A DNA stretch of 6,411 nt from Planctomycetia bacterium (GCA_005778045.1 SXKQ01000105.1:1-6411), one strand, 5' to 3'; counted from the stretch's first letter, positions 1-6,411 are shown. The notes: generated by a model from the letters alone, not told the origin. A program made the numbers and translations.

Positions 1-286
1 CGCGATCGTGCGGCAGATCCGCAGCGGTCCGCCTCGCACGTTGCGCGAGCTCGTAACGCGTGCAACGCGGAGCTCGCGGCGATCTACGAACGAGCGATGG
101 AACGCGACCCATCGCGGCGCTACCGCGACATGGGGGAACTGGCGGAAGAGCTGCGTGCCTATATCGAGCAGCGCGTGGTGCGAGCGCACCGCACAGGGCC
201 TTGGAGCGAGCTCAAGCTCTGGTACCGACGCAATCGGACCGTGGCGTTGTCGCTGGGATGCGCTGGACTCGCCGTTCCCTCTGGAG

Positions 287-314
287 TGGCCGGAGTCGCT
301 TGGCCGGAGTCGCT
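287..314. repeat. Perfect 14-bp tandem duplication causing a frameshift
   Basis: The unit TGGCCGGAGTCGCT occurs at 287-300 and again directly at 301-314, followed by another TGG. It lies in the transmembrane segment of the kinase-FGE fusion. Fourteen bases change the reading frame. Taking out one copy joins frame 1 upstream (SGVAGVAW) to frame 3 downstream (WEALRGAEAALRANAF) without any other change. This makes the duplication the simplest cause of the frame break. Confidence 0.93.
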
Positions 315-738
315 TGGTGGGAAGCGCTGCGGGGCGCGGAAGCCGCACTGCGCGCAAATGCGTTCGAAGCGGGAGAACTCGCGCGAACTGCCGAGCAGGT
401 CGGTCCGGTGGACTTACGGGGGCTGGCCGCGTTCGATGCCTAGCCCGCGTCTGCGCGAGCGCTGCTCGAACTCCGTGCCGAAGTGGATGACGAACTGAAG
501 TCGGAGCGAGAGCTGCAATTTGCACGCGGAGCGGCGCGCACCGTCGAGCTCCTGCCGTCGCCCGAGACGGCGCAGAGATTACGGGAGGCGCGCCGCTGGA
601 CAGCCGAGTTCGAGGACGTGCTCGCACAGGCGCAGCGAGCGCTGGGCGGCACGCCTCGGCCGTCGGATCGGGTCAAGGTTCCAGCCGAGGCCGTGCGGGT
701 GCTGCCCGCAGAGATCGGGTACTGGCCTGATCGCGCCG

Positions 739-767
739 GCAAGCTCGAGACTCTCGCAAGCTCGAGA
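739..767. repeat. 12-bp direct repeat in a CTCGAG-rich stretch
   Basis: GCAAGCTCGAGA occurs at 739-750 and 756-767, a 17-bp offset. The surrounding 100 bases hold six CTCGAG hexamers, starting at 744, 761, 774, 798, 816 and 837. Five of the six are in frame and encode Leu-Glu pairs in the helical linker of the kinase-FGE fusion. The sixth (761) is out of frame and belongs to the second repeat copy. The repeat may be a remnant of an old short duplication or only a product of biased Leu-Glu codons. Confidence 0.55.
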
Positions 768-1852
768 ATGACGCTCGAGGCGGCCATCCCGGCCAAGCTC
801 GAGCGCTTTCACGCGCTCGAGCGCCTCGCGCAGGATCTCGAGCGCCTGGGGGTCGTATTTCCGCTGGTTAGGGCCCGGCGCCAGCAGGCGAGCGAGTTGC
901 TCCCACGCAGCACCGCAGGCGAAGCGGCGCGCGCGTGGGAGGATGCGGCGACAGCGATTCTCGACGCCGGTGCGTGTCCTGCGTACGGGGGGCGGATTCG
1001 GAGCTTGAAGCCGATCGAAGGTCTCGTGCCGCTGCGTCTCAATCCGCGCAATGGTCTATGGGATTTCCACCATGTCGCCAGTGGTGCGCGTCCAGCGCTC
1101 GACGGGCAAGGTCACTTGCAAGTCGGCCCGGAGACCGGACTCGTGCTCGTGCTCGTGCCGGGCGCCGTCGCCGTGATCGGTGCGCAGGCGATCGACGCAC
1201 AGGCGTCGCGTCACGATCCGGATGCGTCGCGCACCGAGGCGCCATGGACCGCCGAGCTTGCGCCGTACTTCATCGCGGCGCACGAGCTCACGCAGGGGCA
1301 GTGGCTGCGCATGGGAGGCGAGTCCGCGAGCCTCTGCGCTGCGGGCCGTCAGCTCAATCCAGATCCTCGCGCCACGCGCGCACGCCCGCTCGAGTCCGTC
1401 AGCGCGCTTGAGTGCGAGCGGCTGCTCGCGCTCCATGGCTTGGAGTTGCCGACGGAGGCGCAATGGGAGCATGCTGCCCGCGGCGGCAGCGAGTCACGCG
1501 ACGTCTTCGGACCGAAGCCATCGACCATCGCGCGCGCCGCCAATGCGCGGGAGATCGACGACGGCTACGCCCGGACGGCACCCGTGGGTTCACGCGAGCC
1601 CAACGGCTTCGGAATTCACGATGTGCTCGGCAATGTCCGCGAGTGGTGCGCCGACGCCATCTCGGACAGCCAGGACCGTCCGGCGATCGCGCCAGGAACT
1701 GGGCTACGGGAGCCGCAGGCCCCTCGCGATCGCGTGGTCCGCGGCGGCAGCTACGACACTCCGCCCGAGGACCTGCGAGCCAGCGCGCGCCGGGGCGTGC
1801 ATCCCTCCAATTCGGATCGATTCGTCGGCGTCCGACCCGCAAGAAGTCTCCC

Positions 1853-2415
1853 ATGAAGCATCGGTTGCTCCTGTCCACGCCGCTGCTTGCCACGGCCCGC
1901 TCCACCCTCGAGTCGCGCGGAGGCGCCGATTGCGACATCGACTTCACGAGCGAGGCGAGCCGCACGATGCTCCATGTCACCCATGAGAGCGAGGCCAGCA
2001 AGGGCAGCGTGCGCCTCTTCATCGCACCGGTCGTCGACCGCAGCGGTGAGGCTCGGGGACTCCTGCCGGTGATCGCCCAGAAACACGACAACGAATTTCT
2101 CGACTCTGCGGCCGCGAGAACCTGATCACGGCTCCCTATGAGCGGGCCCTCGTCCGCGACGAGATCCACTCCGAAGTGCGCGTTGCCGTGCATTCCCCGC
2201 TCGACACCTCGGGCGTTCCGATCGCGACTGGGAGCTTGCCCCTGGTGGCCGCCAGCAAGCCGCTGTCCGCTTCCACCCGATTTCCCAAGCAGTGGGATGT
2301 GGGCCGCAGCCCTGCGGACGATCCGTTGCACGAGCTGCGGATCTGGCTCGGGAACGACGCGAAGCCCGAGTTCGCCCTGCTCGGGTCGAGTAAGACGTCC
2401 CCCGTCAGTCGATGA
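1853..2415 (+). pseudogene. Unrecognised protein gene, probably frameshifted near 2105
   Basis: I do not recognise this family. The ATG at 1853 overlaps the stop of the preceding gene as ATGA, an arrangement typical of translational coupling, so the two were probably one operon. Frame 2 reads about 84 residues, from MKHRLLLSTPLLATA through VRLFIAPVVDRSG to HDNEFLDS, and then runs into TGA at 2123-2125. Frame 1 carries on with a coding-like sequence (GRENLITAPYERAL, then HELRIWLGNDAKPEFALLG) to TGA at 2413-2415. Both parts have GC-rich third positions, and adding one base near 2105-2110 would join them into about 187 residues. The N-terminus could be a weak or worn signal peptide, but its hydrophobic run is short. 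The last 11 bases overlap the end of the opposing protease gene. Alternatively the real product is just the 90-residue frame-2 protein (1853-2125). Confidence 0.5.
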
Positions 2416-4408
2416 CGCAGTAGCGGAAGATCACCTGCGGGATCTTCGTGTCGGGGTCGTAGTGCCATAGCCGCACGGTCACGCGCTGCGGCGTGGTGGC
2501 GGCCTCGATGACGCCGAGCGGATTCGCGTCGGGCTCCGAGTCCTCGAAGACGATCTCGCCGTCGAGCTCGACTTGCAGGTCGAGGTCGTCACCGAGCGGT
2601 GCGAGCGCGGTGAAGACGCCCATCGAGCCCGCGGGGACGTCGAGCACGAACTCGGTCGTCAACTCCAATTCGACGACGCGCTCCATGCGAGTGGTGCCAA
2701 CGATGCCCGCCGCTTCCCAGACGGGATCGAGCAGCTCGTCGAGCAGCATCGACAGCTCCTCCGGCGTGAAGACCCCGGCGGTTTGCCGTGCGTCATACAG
2801 GGCGCGCGGCTTGGGGCCCTCGAGCAGCAGGCCTCGGAGCTCGACCTTCGCGTGCGCTGGCATTCCCTGTGGCATACGCAGGCGAAGTTCGAGCGTCGCA
2901 GCGTGCGGACTCCCGAGAAACAGGACCGGCACCGCATCCGGGGTCTCGTCCGATGCAACGATGGCGCCGTCGAGGCTTGCGAACAGGTCGATGTCGTAGC
3001 CATCCGGCGAGCTCGCCGAGAACATCAGCGACGCGCCGGGCTGCACGGCGAAGCGCCACGCGGCCACGGAATCCTCGAGCGAGGCGAGCTCGACCTGCGT
3101 GCGGAAGAACGTCCGGTCCTCGTCGAGCCGAGCGAAGGCGGAGAGTTGGGGCTCGTAGCGGTAGACATGGACCGTGCAGTCGGTTTCGCCAAGCAGGAGC
3201 TCCGCGGCCGCGAGGTCGAGGCGCACCGACAGCGGCTCCTCGTAGGGCCCGAGCCACACGATGGGGTAGTAGTCGGACTCGATGTCCTCGCCGAGGATCA
3301 GGTCCGTGCCGTCCACGCTCACCCGCGAGTCGATGTCGCTGCCATCCGTTGCCGCTGCGAGGAAGCCGTAGCGGTAGCCGGGCTCGAGTTCTACCTGCAG
3401 GCTTCCCGTGCGCTGCTGCGAGACGCGCAGCGAGCTGCGCAGGACCGTGTTGGATGCATCGAGCGTCGGCACGCCGTCCTCGCTCGAGCGCGCCAGCGCC
3501 GCCTGCGCGAGGAACTCGTCGGGAGGGATGAGCAGTCCAGCGATGCGCCGCGACCAGCTCTGGTCGCGCGCGCGCTGGACTTCCACGAAGTCGTCGCGCA
3601 GGAGCTCGCGCGCGAGATCGACGCGCTGCCCATAGGCGAAGCCGAAGCTCGTGCGCTCGCCATTCATGGAGAGGTTGTTCTCCGCAGCGGAGATCAGGCC
3701 GATCACCTGTCCTGAGCGGTTGAGCATCGGACTGCCGCTCGCACCGCCAACCACGGGCCCACACCAATGGATGAGATAGGACTCCGACCATTGCGAGCGC
3801 TGGAAGAAAAAGTCCGTCTTCGCCGTCACGTGACCGGGTACGGCGTGCGCCGTTGGGAATCCGGAGATGTTCTCGTGCGGAAAGCCGAGGTAGATCACCG
3901 GCTCCGAAAGCGCGGGCTGGACGCTGGCGGGATCCGCGACAGGCAGCGGCGGGGCGGTCGAGCCGGACTTCACGTCGCAGATCGCCACGTCCGCGACCGG
4001 AATGAAGTTCATGGAGCGCGCGGAGCCCGGATCGCTCTCGGCGCGGACCACCACGCGCTTGAGGCGCGCATTCCACGGCGCGTAGGCAGGGTGAATACGG
4101 ATCCCGTCCGCATGCAAGGCGAGCTCGTCGCGATCGCTCCACGAGCGCTTGGCCGCGAGGCGGCCTTCGTACGCCTTGGCGAGCAGCGCTTCCGCCACGT
4201 GTGCGTTCGTCGCGAGCTTGCCGTCGGCGATCACCCAGCCCGTGCCGAGGAACTCGAACGCCTCCGGACCCGCCTGACTGCGGCGCACGACGCCGAGCAT
4301 GTACACCGAGTCGAGCGAGCGTTCGAGCACGCGTGCATACTCGGCGTCGCTCCTCTGGGGCGGAGTGGCGGGCGACAGGAACGCGAGAGCGAGAAGAGCG
4401 TGGAGCAT
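2405..4408 (-). CDS. Secreted trypsin-like serine protease with three PPC-like C-terminal repeats
   Basis: The 667-residue protein begins with a short hydrophobic leader (MLHALLALAFLSPATPP), which suggests export. Residues about 25-275 form a trypsin-like (PF13365-type) peptidase with a full apparent triad: His70 in ATNAHVAEALL, Asp140 in VADVAICDV and Ser224 in GGASGSPML. The serine motif is GASGSP rather than the classic GNSGGP. Residues about 337-399, 449-512 and 579-650 are three related beta-rich units. Each has a D-I/L-D core followed by a DG turn, acidic residues and a Pro (DIDSRVSVDG, DIDLFASLDG, DLDLQVELDG). They resemble pre-peptidase C-terminal (PPC) domains, which often bind or present proteases outside the cell. 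I chose ATG 4408 over ATG 4441 because the shorter form puts the leader at the N-terminus and has a G-rich stretch (GGGA) about 7 bases upstream; the longer form would bury the leader behind polar residues. The substrate cannot be told. It follows the DUF4956 gene on the same strand after 70 bp. Confidence 0.88.
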   Translation of the reverse strand: MLHALLALAFLSPATPPQRSDAEYARVLERSLDSVYMLGVVRRSQAGPEAFEFLGTGWVIADGKLATNAHVAEALLAKAYEGRLAAKRSWSDRDELALHADGIRIHPAYAPWNARLKRVVVRAESDPGSARSMNFIPVADVAICDVKSGSTAPPLPVADPASVQPALSEPVIYLGFPHENISGFPTAHAVPGHVTAKTDFFFQRSQWSESYLIHWCGPVVGGASGSPMLNRSGQVIGLISAAENNLSMNGERTSFGFAYGQRVDLARELLRDDFVEVQRARDQSWSRRIAGLLIPPDEFLAQAALARSSEDGVPTLDASNTVLRSSLRVSQQRTGSLQVELEPGYRYGFLAAATDGSDIDSRVSVDGTDLILGEDIESDYYPIVWLGPYEEPLSVRLDLAAAELLLGETDCTVHVYRYEPQLSAFARLDEDRTFFRTQVELASLEDSVAAWRFAVQPGASLMFSASSPDGYDIDLFASLDGAIVASDETPDAVPVLFLGSPHAATLELRLRMPQGMPAHAKVELRGLLLEGPKPRALYDARQTAGVFTPEELSMLLDELLDPVWEAAGIVGTTRMERVVELELTTEFVLDVPAGSMGVFTALAPLGDDLDLQVELDGEIVFEDSEPDANPLGVIEAATTPQRVTVRLWHYDPDTKIPQVIFRYCVID

Positions 4409-4478
4409 GGATTGGTCCCAGCCGCAGGGTGCGGTGCTCATTCGAGACTAGACGCCCTGCACGGGCGCGTCCATCCGC
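4409..4478 (-). other. Short intergenic gap with a weak GC hairpin
   Basis: This is the spacer between the DUF4956 gene and the protease gene. An imperfect inverted repeat (GACGCCC at 4451-4457 and GGGCGCGTC at 4463-4471, loop TGCAC) sits 8 bases past the DUF4956 stop. Its perfect core stem is only 5 bp, and no T-run follows in the direction of transcription. A weak or Rho-assisted terminator is possible. I see no convincing -35/-10 promoter for the protease gene here. Confidence 0.25.
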
Positions 4479-5123
4479 CTAGCGGTCGAGCTCGATCGCG
4501 AGTACTCCGTCGACCGCATGCAGCCCGTCGAGGAGGCCGGGGAGTTCGGACTGCGTGCGCATCACGACGTCGTAGAAGCGGTCCTGTTCGATGCCACCGC
4601 GCCGCGTGCCCACGCCCTTGCAGGTGAACTGTGTGGTCCGCGCAGCGAGGACGGACTCCACCTTCGTCCAGTCCGCAAACCCGGCCGTGGCACGGATCGC
4701 CAGCGTGTGAGAGCTGCGCACGAAGCACATCGCAGCCGCAGCGCCCACCGGGAGCGCGAGGATCGGGAGCCAGAAGAAGCCCGCGCCAGCAGCAAGGCCG
4801 ACGGCGACAGCGAAGACGACGAAGGCGGTGTCGCGCGTGTCATCGACGACGGTGCGGAAGCGGACGATCGAGAGCGCACCGACGATGCTGAAGGCGCGCG
4901 CGACATTGTCGCCGACCACGAGCGCCGTCAGGCACAGGAGCACGGTCAGGAGCACCAGCGTGCCGGCGAGCGAGCTGTCCGCGGGGCGTCCGGAGCGCAC
5001 GCGTGCGCGAGCATGGATCCACGCGACGGCGAGGCCGAGCAGCAGCGATCCGACCAGCCGCACGAAGGCGACACCGAGCTCCACATCCGTGTCGCTGGCG
5101 AAGGCGTGCGAGAGCTGTTCCAT
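4479..5123 (-). CDS. DUF4956 family four-helix membrane protein
   Basis: This 214-residue inner-membrane protein has predicted helices at about residues 19-36, 51-70, 98-113 and 115-135. Between helices 2 and 3 lies a conserved stretch, GDNVARAFSIVGALSIVRFR followed by TVVDDTRDTAFV (residues 71-102). This is the hallmark by which I assign DUF4956 (PF16316). Residues about 140-214 are soluble, alternate beta and alpha patterns, and end in VDGVLAIELDR; this could be a small ferredoxin- or ACT-like domain in the cytoplasm (inference). The biochemical role of the family is not established. Members often lie next to VTC-type polyphosphate polymerase and CotH genes, and here the CotH gene ends 31 bp upstream on the same strand, so the two are probably co-transcribed. 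The ATG at 5123 lacks a clear Shine-Dalgarno sequence. Length and helix layout fit the family and no lesion is visible. Confidence 0.87.
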   Translation of the reverse strand: MEQLSHAFASDTDVELGVAFVRLVGSLLLGLAVAWIHARARVRSGRPADSSLAGTLVLLTVLLCLTALVVGDNVARAFSIVGALSIVRFRTVVDDTRDTAFVVFAVAVGLAAGAGFFWLPILALPVGAAAAMCFVRSSHTLAIRATAGFADWTKVESVLAARTTQFTCKGVGTRRGGIEQDRFYDVVMRTQSELPGLLDGLHAVDGVLAIELDR

Positions 5124-5154
5124 GCCGAGAGCCTAGCATTGCACGGCGCCCAGC

Positions 5155-6411
5155 TCATTTGTCCGCGAGCTTCACCAGCTTGAGCGAGTCTTGGCGCAGG
5201 CGGATGCGTCCCGCCGTGGCGCGCAGCTCGAGCACGAGGTCGACGTCGCCCTTTTCCTCGACGACCTCGAACTCGAAGCTGAGCTCGCGGGTCGTGCTGC
5301 CTTCGAGGAAGCCCTCCGCATTCACGCTGGAGATGCGCAGCGCCGCGCCGCGCGACGGTGCTCCGTCTTCCACCAGCGCGTCGACACCGTCCGCCTTCAG
5401 GGTCGTGCTGAGCTTGTAGCGGCCATGGCCGAGCAGGACGCTCTTGCGGAAGCCGGCGATGCACCGCCCGCTCGGTCCGCACTCCACCACGTACCAGTCG
5501 ACGCCATCGTCGGTCTCGGAGCCGACGTTCGCGTCGTCGACTTCCGAGTGCGTGCGCCAGCCCTTGAGCGTGACGGCGACGCCGGGTTTGAACACGAGCG
5601 GCTTCGGTTCGGGCGCGTTCACTTCCTCGAGTAGGAAGCGATGACGCTCCGCGATGCGCTCGACCAGTCCTTGGTAGTGTTCGCGCTGCACAGCCCCGGC
5701 ATCGCCCTCGAGTTTCTTGAGCGCGGACTCGATGCGCTCCTGCACAGGATCGAGCTTGCGCGCGAGGGCCTTGGGCTCGACACGCGGCAGCAGCTCCTTC
5801 AGCTCCTTGCGATAGAGCTTGCGCCATTCCGGCCGTTTCATCACCGAGCTGCCGAGCATCGAGGGCGGCATGTCGAGCGTCGAGGCCCCCGGGTCGCCGA
5901 AGAGCTGGTCCATGCCGTGGGGCAGGAAGCGCGCCTTGCCGCCGGGCACGAAGTAGAGCCGGTAGTTGTTGGCGTTGATCGTGTAGCCGTCCCAGTGGCC
6001 GCACATCAGCTCCAGCGCCATGAAGCGCGTGAACGCGGGGACGTCGACGAGCGGCTCGAGCGCGGCCCAGCGCTTCACCATGTCGCTCTCGCCGCAGGTA
6101 GCACCGATCGCGGCGACGTCGCTGCCATCGGCGGCCCCATCCCCGCTGTCGAGCTCCAGCGGCGCGTCGAGATCTTGGCAGAAGCCACCGTCGTAGAGGT
6201 TGCCCTTGCTGTCCGTGAACCAGCGCGCGAGGAAGCGCTTGTCGAAGCCTTCCTTGAGCACGTACAGACCCATGTCGCGCTCGTTGATGCGGACGCGGGC
6301 GTGCGTCACTCGCACCGCCGGATAGCCCGCCGCGCGAAAGACCTCGGAACCGAGCCAGTCCGAGAGCAAGCTCGGATCCTGCGCGGCGTTGTTGAGGTGG
6401 AACTTCTCAAG
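5155..6411 (-). CDS. CotH-family protein kinase with C-terminal beta-rich domain, N-terminus outside window
   Basis: The frame is open to the window edge (418 residues visible), so the start lies beyond 6411. The visible part opens with EKFHLNNAAQDPSLLSDWLG, the typical CotH-family N-lobe stretch, and continues with ERDMGLYVLKEGFDKRFLARW (residues 44-64) and GNLYDGG. The core active-site region has GHWDGYTINANNYRLYF (138-154) and FLPHGMDQLFGDP (162-174). Asp141 and Asp168 are the likely catalytic and metal-binding acids by analogy with Bacillus CotH, an atypical secreted-protein kinase that phosphorylates spore-coat proteins. Residues about 196-262 are helical and charged. After a proline-rich joint (NAPEPKP) comes a beta-rich domain (about 270-418) with VDWYVVECGPSGRCIAGF and HGRYKLSTTLKADG; it resembles carbohydrate-binding beta-sandwich modules. 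Cys311 and Cys317 could form a disulfide, fitting an extracytoplasmic location. An internal TTG at 6369 is not the start, because family motifs continue upstream of it. The substrate is unknown. Confidence 0.9.
   Translation of the reverse strand, partial: LEKFHLNNAAQDPSLLSDWLGSEVFRAAGYPAVRVTHARVRINERDMGLYVLKEGFDKRFLARWFTDSKGNLYDGGFCQDLDAPLELDSGDGAADGSDVAAIGATCGESDMVKRWAALEPLVDVPAFTRFMALELMCGHWDGYTINANNYRLYFVPGGKARFLPHGMDQLFGDPGASTLDMPPSMLGSSVMKRPEWRKLYRKELKELLPRVEPKALARKLDPVQERIESALKKLEGDAGAVQREHYQGLVERIAERHRFLLEEVNAPEPKPLVFKPGVAVTLKGWRTHSEVDDANVGSETDDGVDWYVVECGPSGRCIAGFRKSVLLGHGRYKLSTTLKADGVDALVEDGAPSRGAALRISSVNAEGFLEGSTTRELSFEFEVVEEKGDVDLVLELRATAGRIRLRQDSLKLVKLADK

Larger units (their letters stand above)
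1..1856 (+). pseudogene. Ser/Thr protein kinase-FGE (SUMF1-like) fusion, 5'-truncated by window and disrupted
   Basis: This is the 3' part of a transmembrane Ser/Thr kinase fused to an FGE/SUMF1-like domain. The kinase C-lobe end reads in frame 2 (RQIRSGPPRTLRELV, 11-55), then in frame 1 (NAELAAIYERAMERDPSRRY, 64-123). It continues through a juxtamembrane stretch (RAHRTGPW, LWYRRNR) into a hydrophobic segment at about 238-300. Frame 3 then carries EAALRANAFEAGELA, a stop at 441-443, a Leu-Glu-rich helical linker (about 740-850) and the FGE-like domain (about 1140-1853). FGE landmarks are LPTEAQWEHAARGG (1446), GNVREWCAD (1629) and RVVRGGSY (1731). The frame changes near 54 and at the 287-314 duplication, and the TAG, are three separate lesions; each segment still looks coding (GC-rich third positions, family motifs). 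The two catalytic cysteines of true FGEs are absent from the RGGSY region, so the domain is more likely a binding or sensor module than a sulfatase activator. Sequencing or assembly error is the alternative. The fusion identity is quite certain; the pseudogene status is likely. Confidence 0.82.

Noticed and set aside
483..1856. A separate gene starting at GTG 483 and encoding only the FGE-like part.
   Set aside because: There is no ribosome binding site before it, and coding-like sequence of the fusion continues upstream in the same frame past the TAG. Reinitiation cannot be excluded but is unsupported.
1399..2331. A 310-residue minus-strand open frame opposite the FGE-like domain and the unknown gene.
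   Set aside because: The opposite strand carries clear FGE motifs; this frame is Arg/Ser/Gly-rich and unrelated to any family I know.
2426..2447. A perfect 7-bp inverted repeat (GAAGATC / GATCTTC, 8-base loop) just after the plus-strand gene end.
   Set aside because: It lies inside the protease coding sequence, lacks a T-run on either side, and the stem is short. It could be a chance structure, so it is not called a terminator.
2573..3715. A 380-residue open frame on the plus strand opposite the protease gene.
   Set aside because: It is antisense to a gene with a full catalytic triad, and its translation is Arg- and Glu-rich with no family motif. Such antisense frames are usual in high-GC DNA.
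4409..4441. The longer protease start at ATG 4441.
   Set aside because: It adds 11 polar residues before the signal-like hydrophobic run and has no ribosome binding site, so ATG 4408 is preferred.
4946..6004. A long Arg/Ala-rich open frame on the minus strand overlapping the CotH gene.
   Set aside because: It is a shifted frame within the well-supported CotH gene, with low-complexity basic composition and no motif.

Overview
The window is high-GC DNA with strongly GC-rich third codon positions and long antisense open frames. The gene families suggest a member of the Planctomycetota or a similar environmental lineage. They include a transmembrane Ser/Thr kinase fused to a formylglycine-generating-enzyme (FGE/SUMF1-like) domain, a CotH-family kinase next to a DUF4956 membrane protein, and a secreted trypsin-like protease with beta-sandwich repeats. 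The lineage call is inferred from family content and composition, not from a marker gene.

Left part, plus strand (1-2415): this holds the 3' part of the kinase-FGE fusion gene, whose start lies outside the window. The gene is broken. One base is missing near position 54, a perfect 14-bp tandem duplication (287-314) shifts the frame inside the transmembrane segment, and an in-frame TAG (441-443) follows. Undoing these three changes in thought gives one continuous protein running from the kinase C-lobe through a transmembrane helix and a helical linker to an FGE-type domain that ends at 1856. An unrecognised gene (1853-2415) overlaps its stop through ATGA. That gene also appears frameshifted, near 2105.

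Right part, minus strand (6411-2405): three apparently intact genes are transcribed leftward. The first is a CotH-family protein kinase with a C-terminal beta-rich domain, and its start lies beyond the right edge. The second, 31 bp downstream, is a four-helix DUF4956 membrane protein. The third, after a further 70-bp gap, is a secreted trypsin-like serine protease with three PPC-like repeats. Its 3' end overlaps the unrecognised plus-strand gene tail to tail by 11 bp.

The clearest story is the contrast between a decaying signalling gene pair on one strand and undamaged genes on the other. The CotH-DUF4956 pair is a known type of neighbourhood, often with a VTC-type polyphosphate polymerase, so such a gene may lie just beyond the right edge. 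I see no RNA genes, CRISPR array, insertion sequence or convincing promoter. I do not see evidence for a wholly new defence or mobile system in this window.
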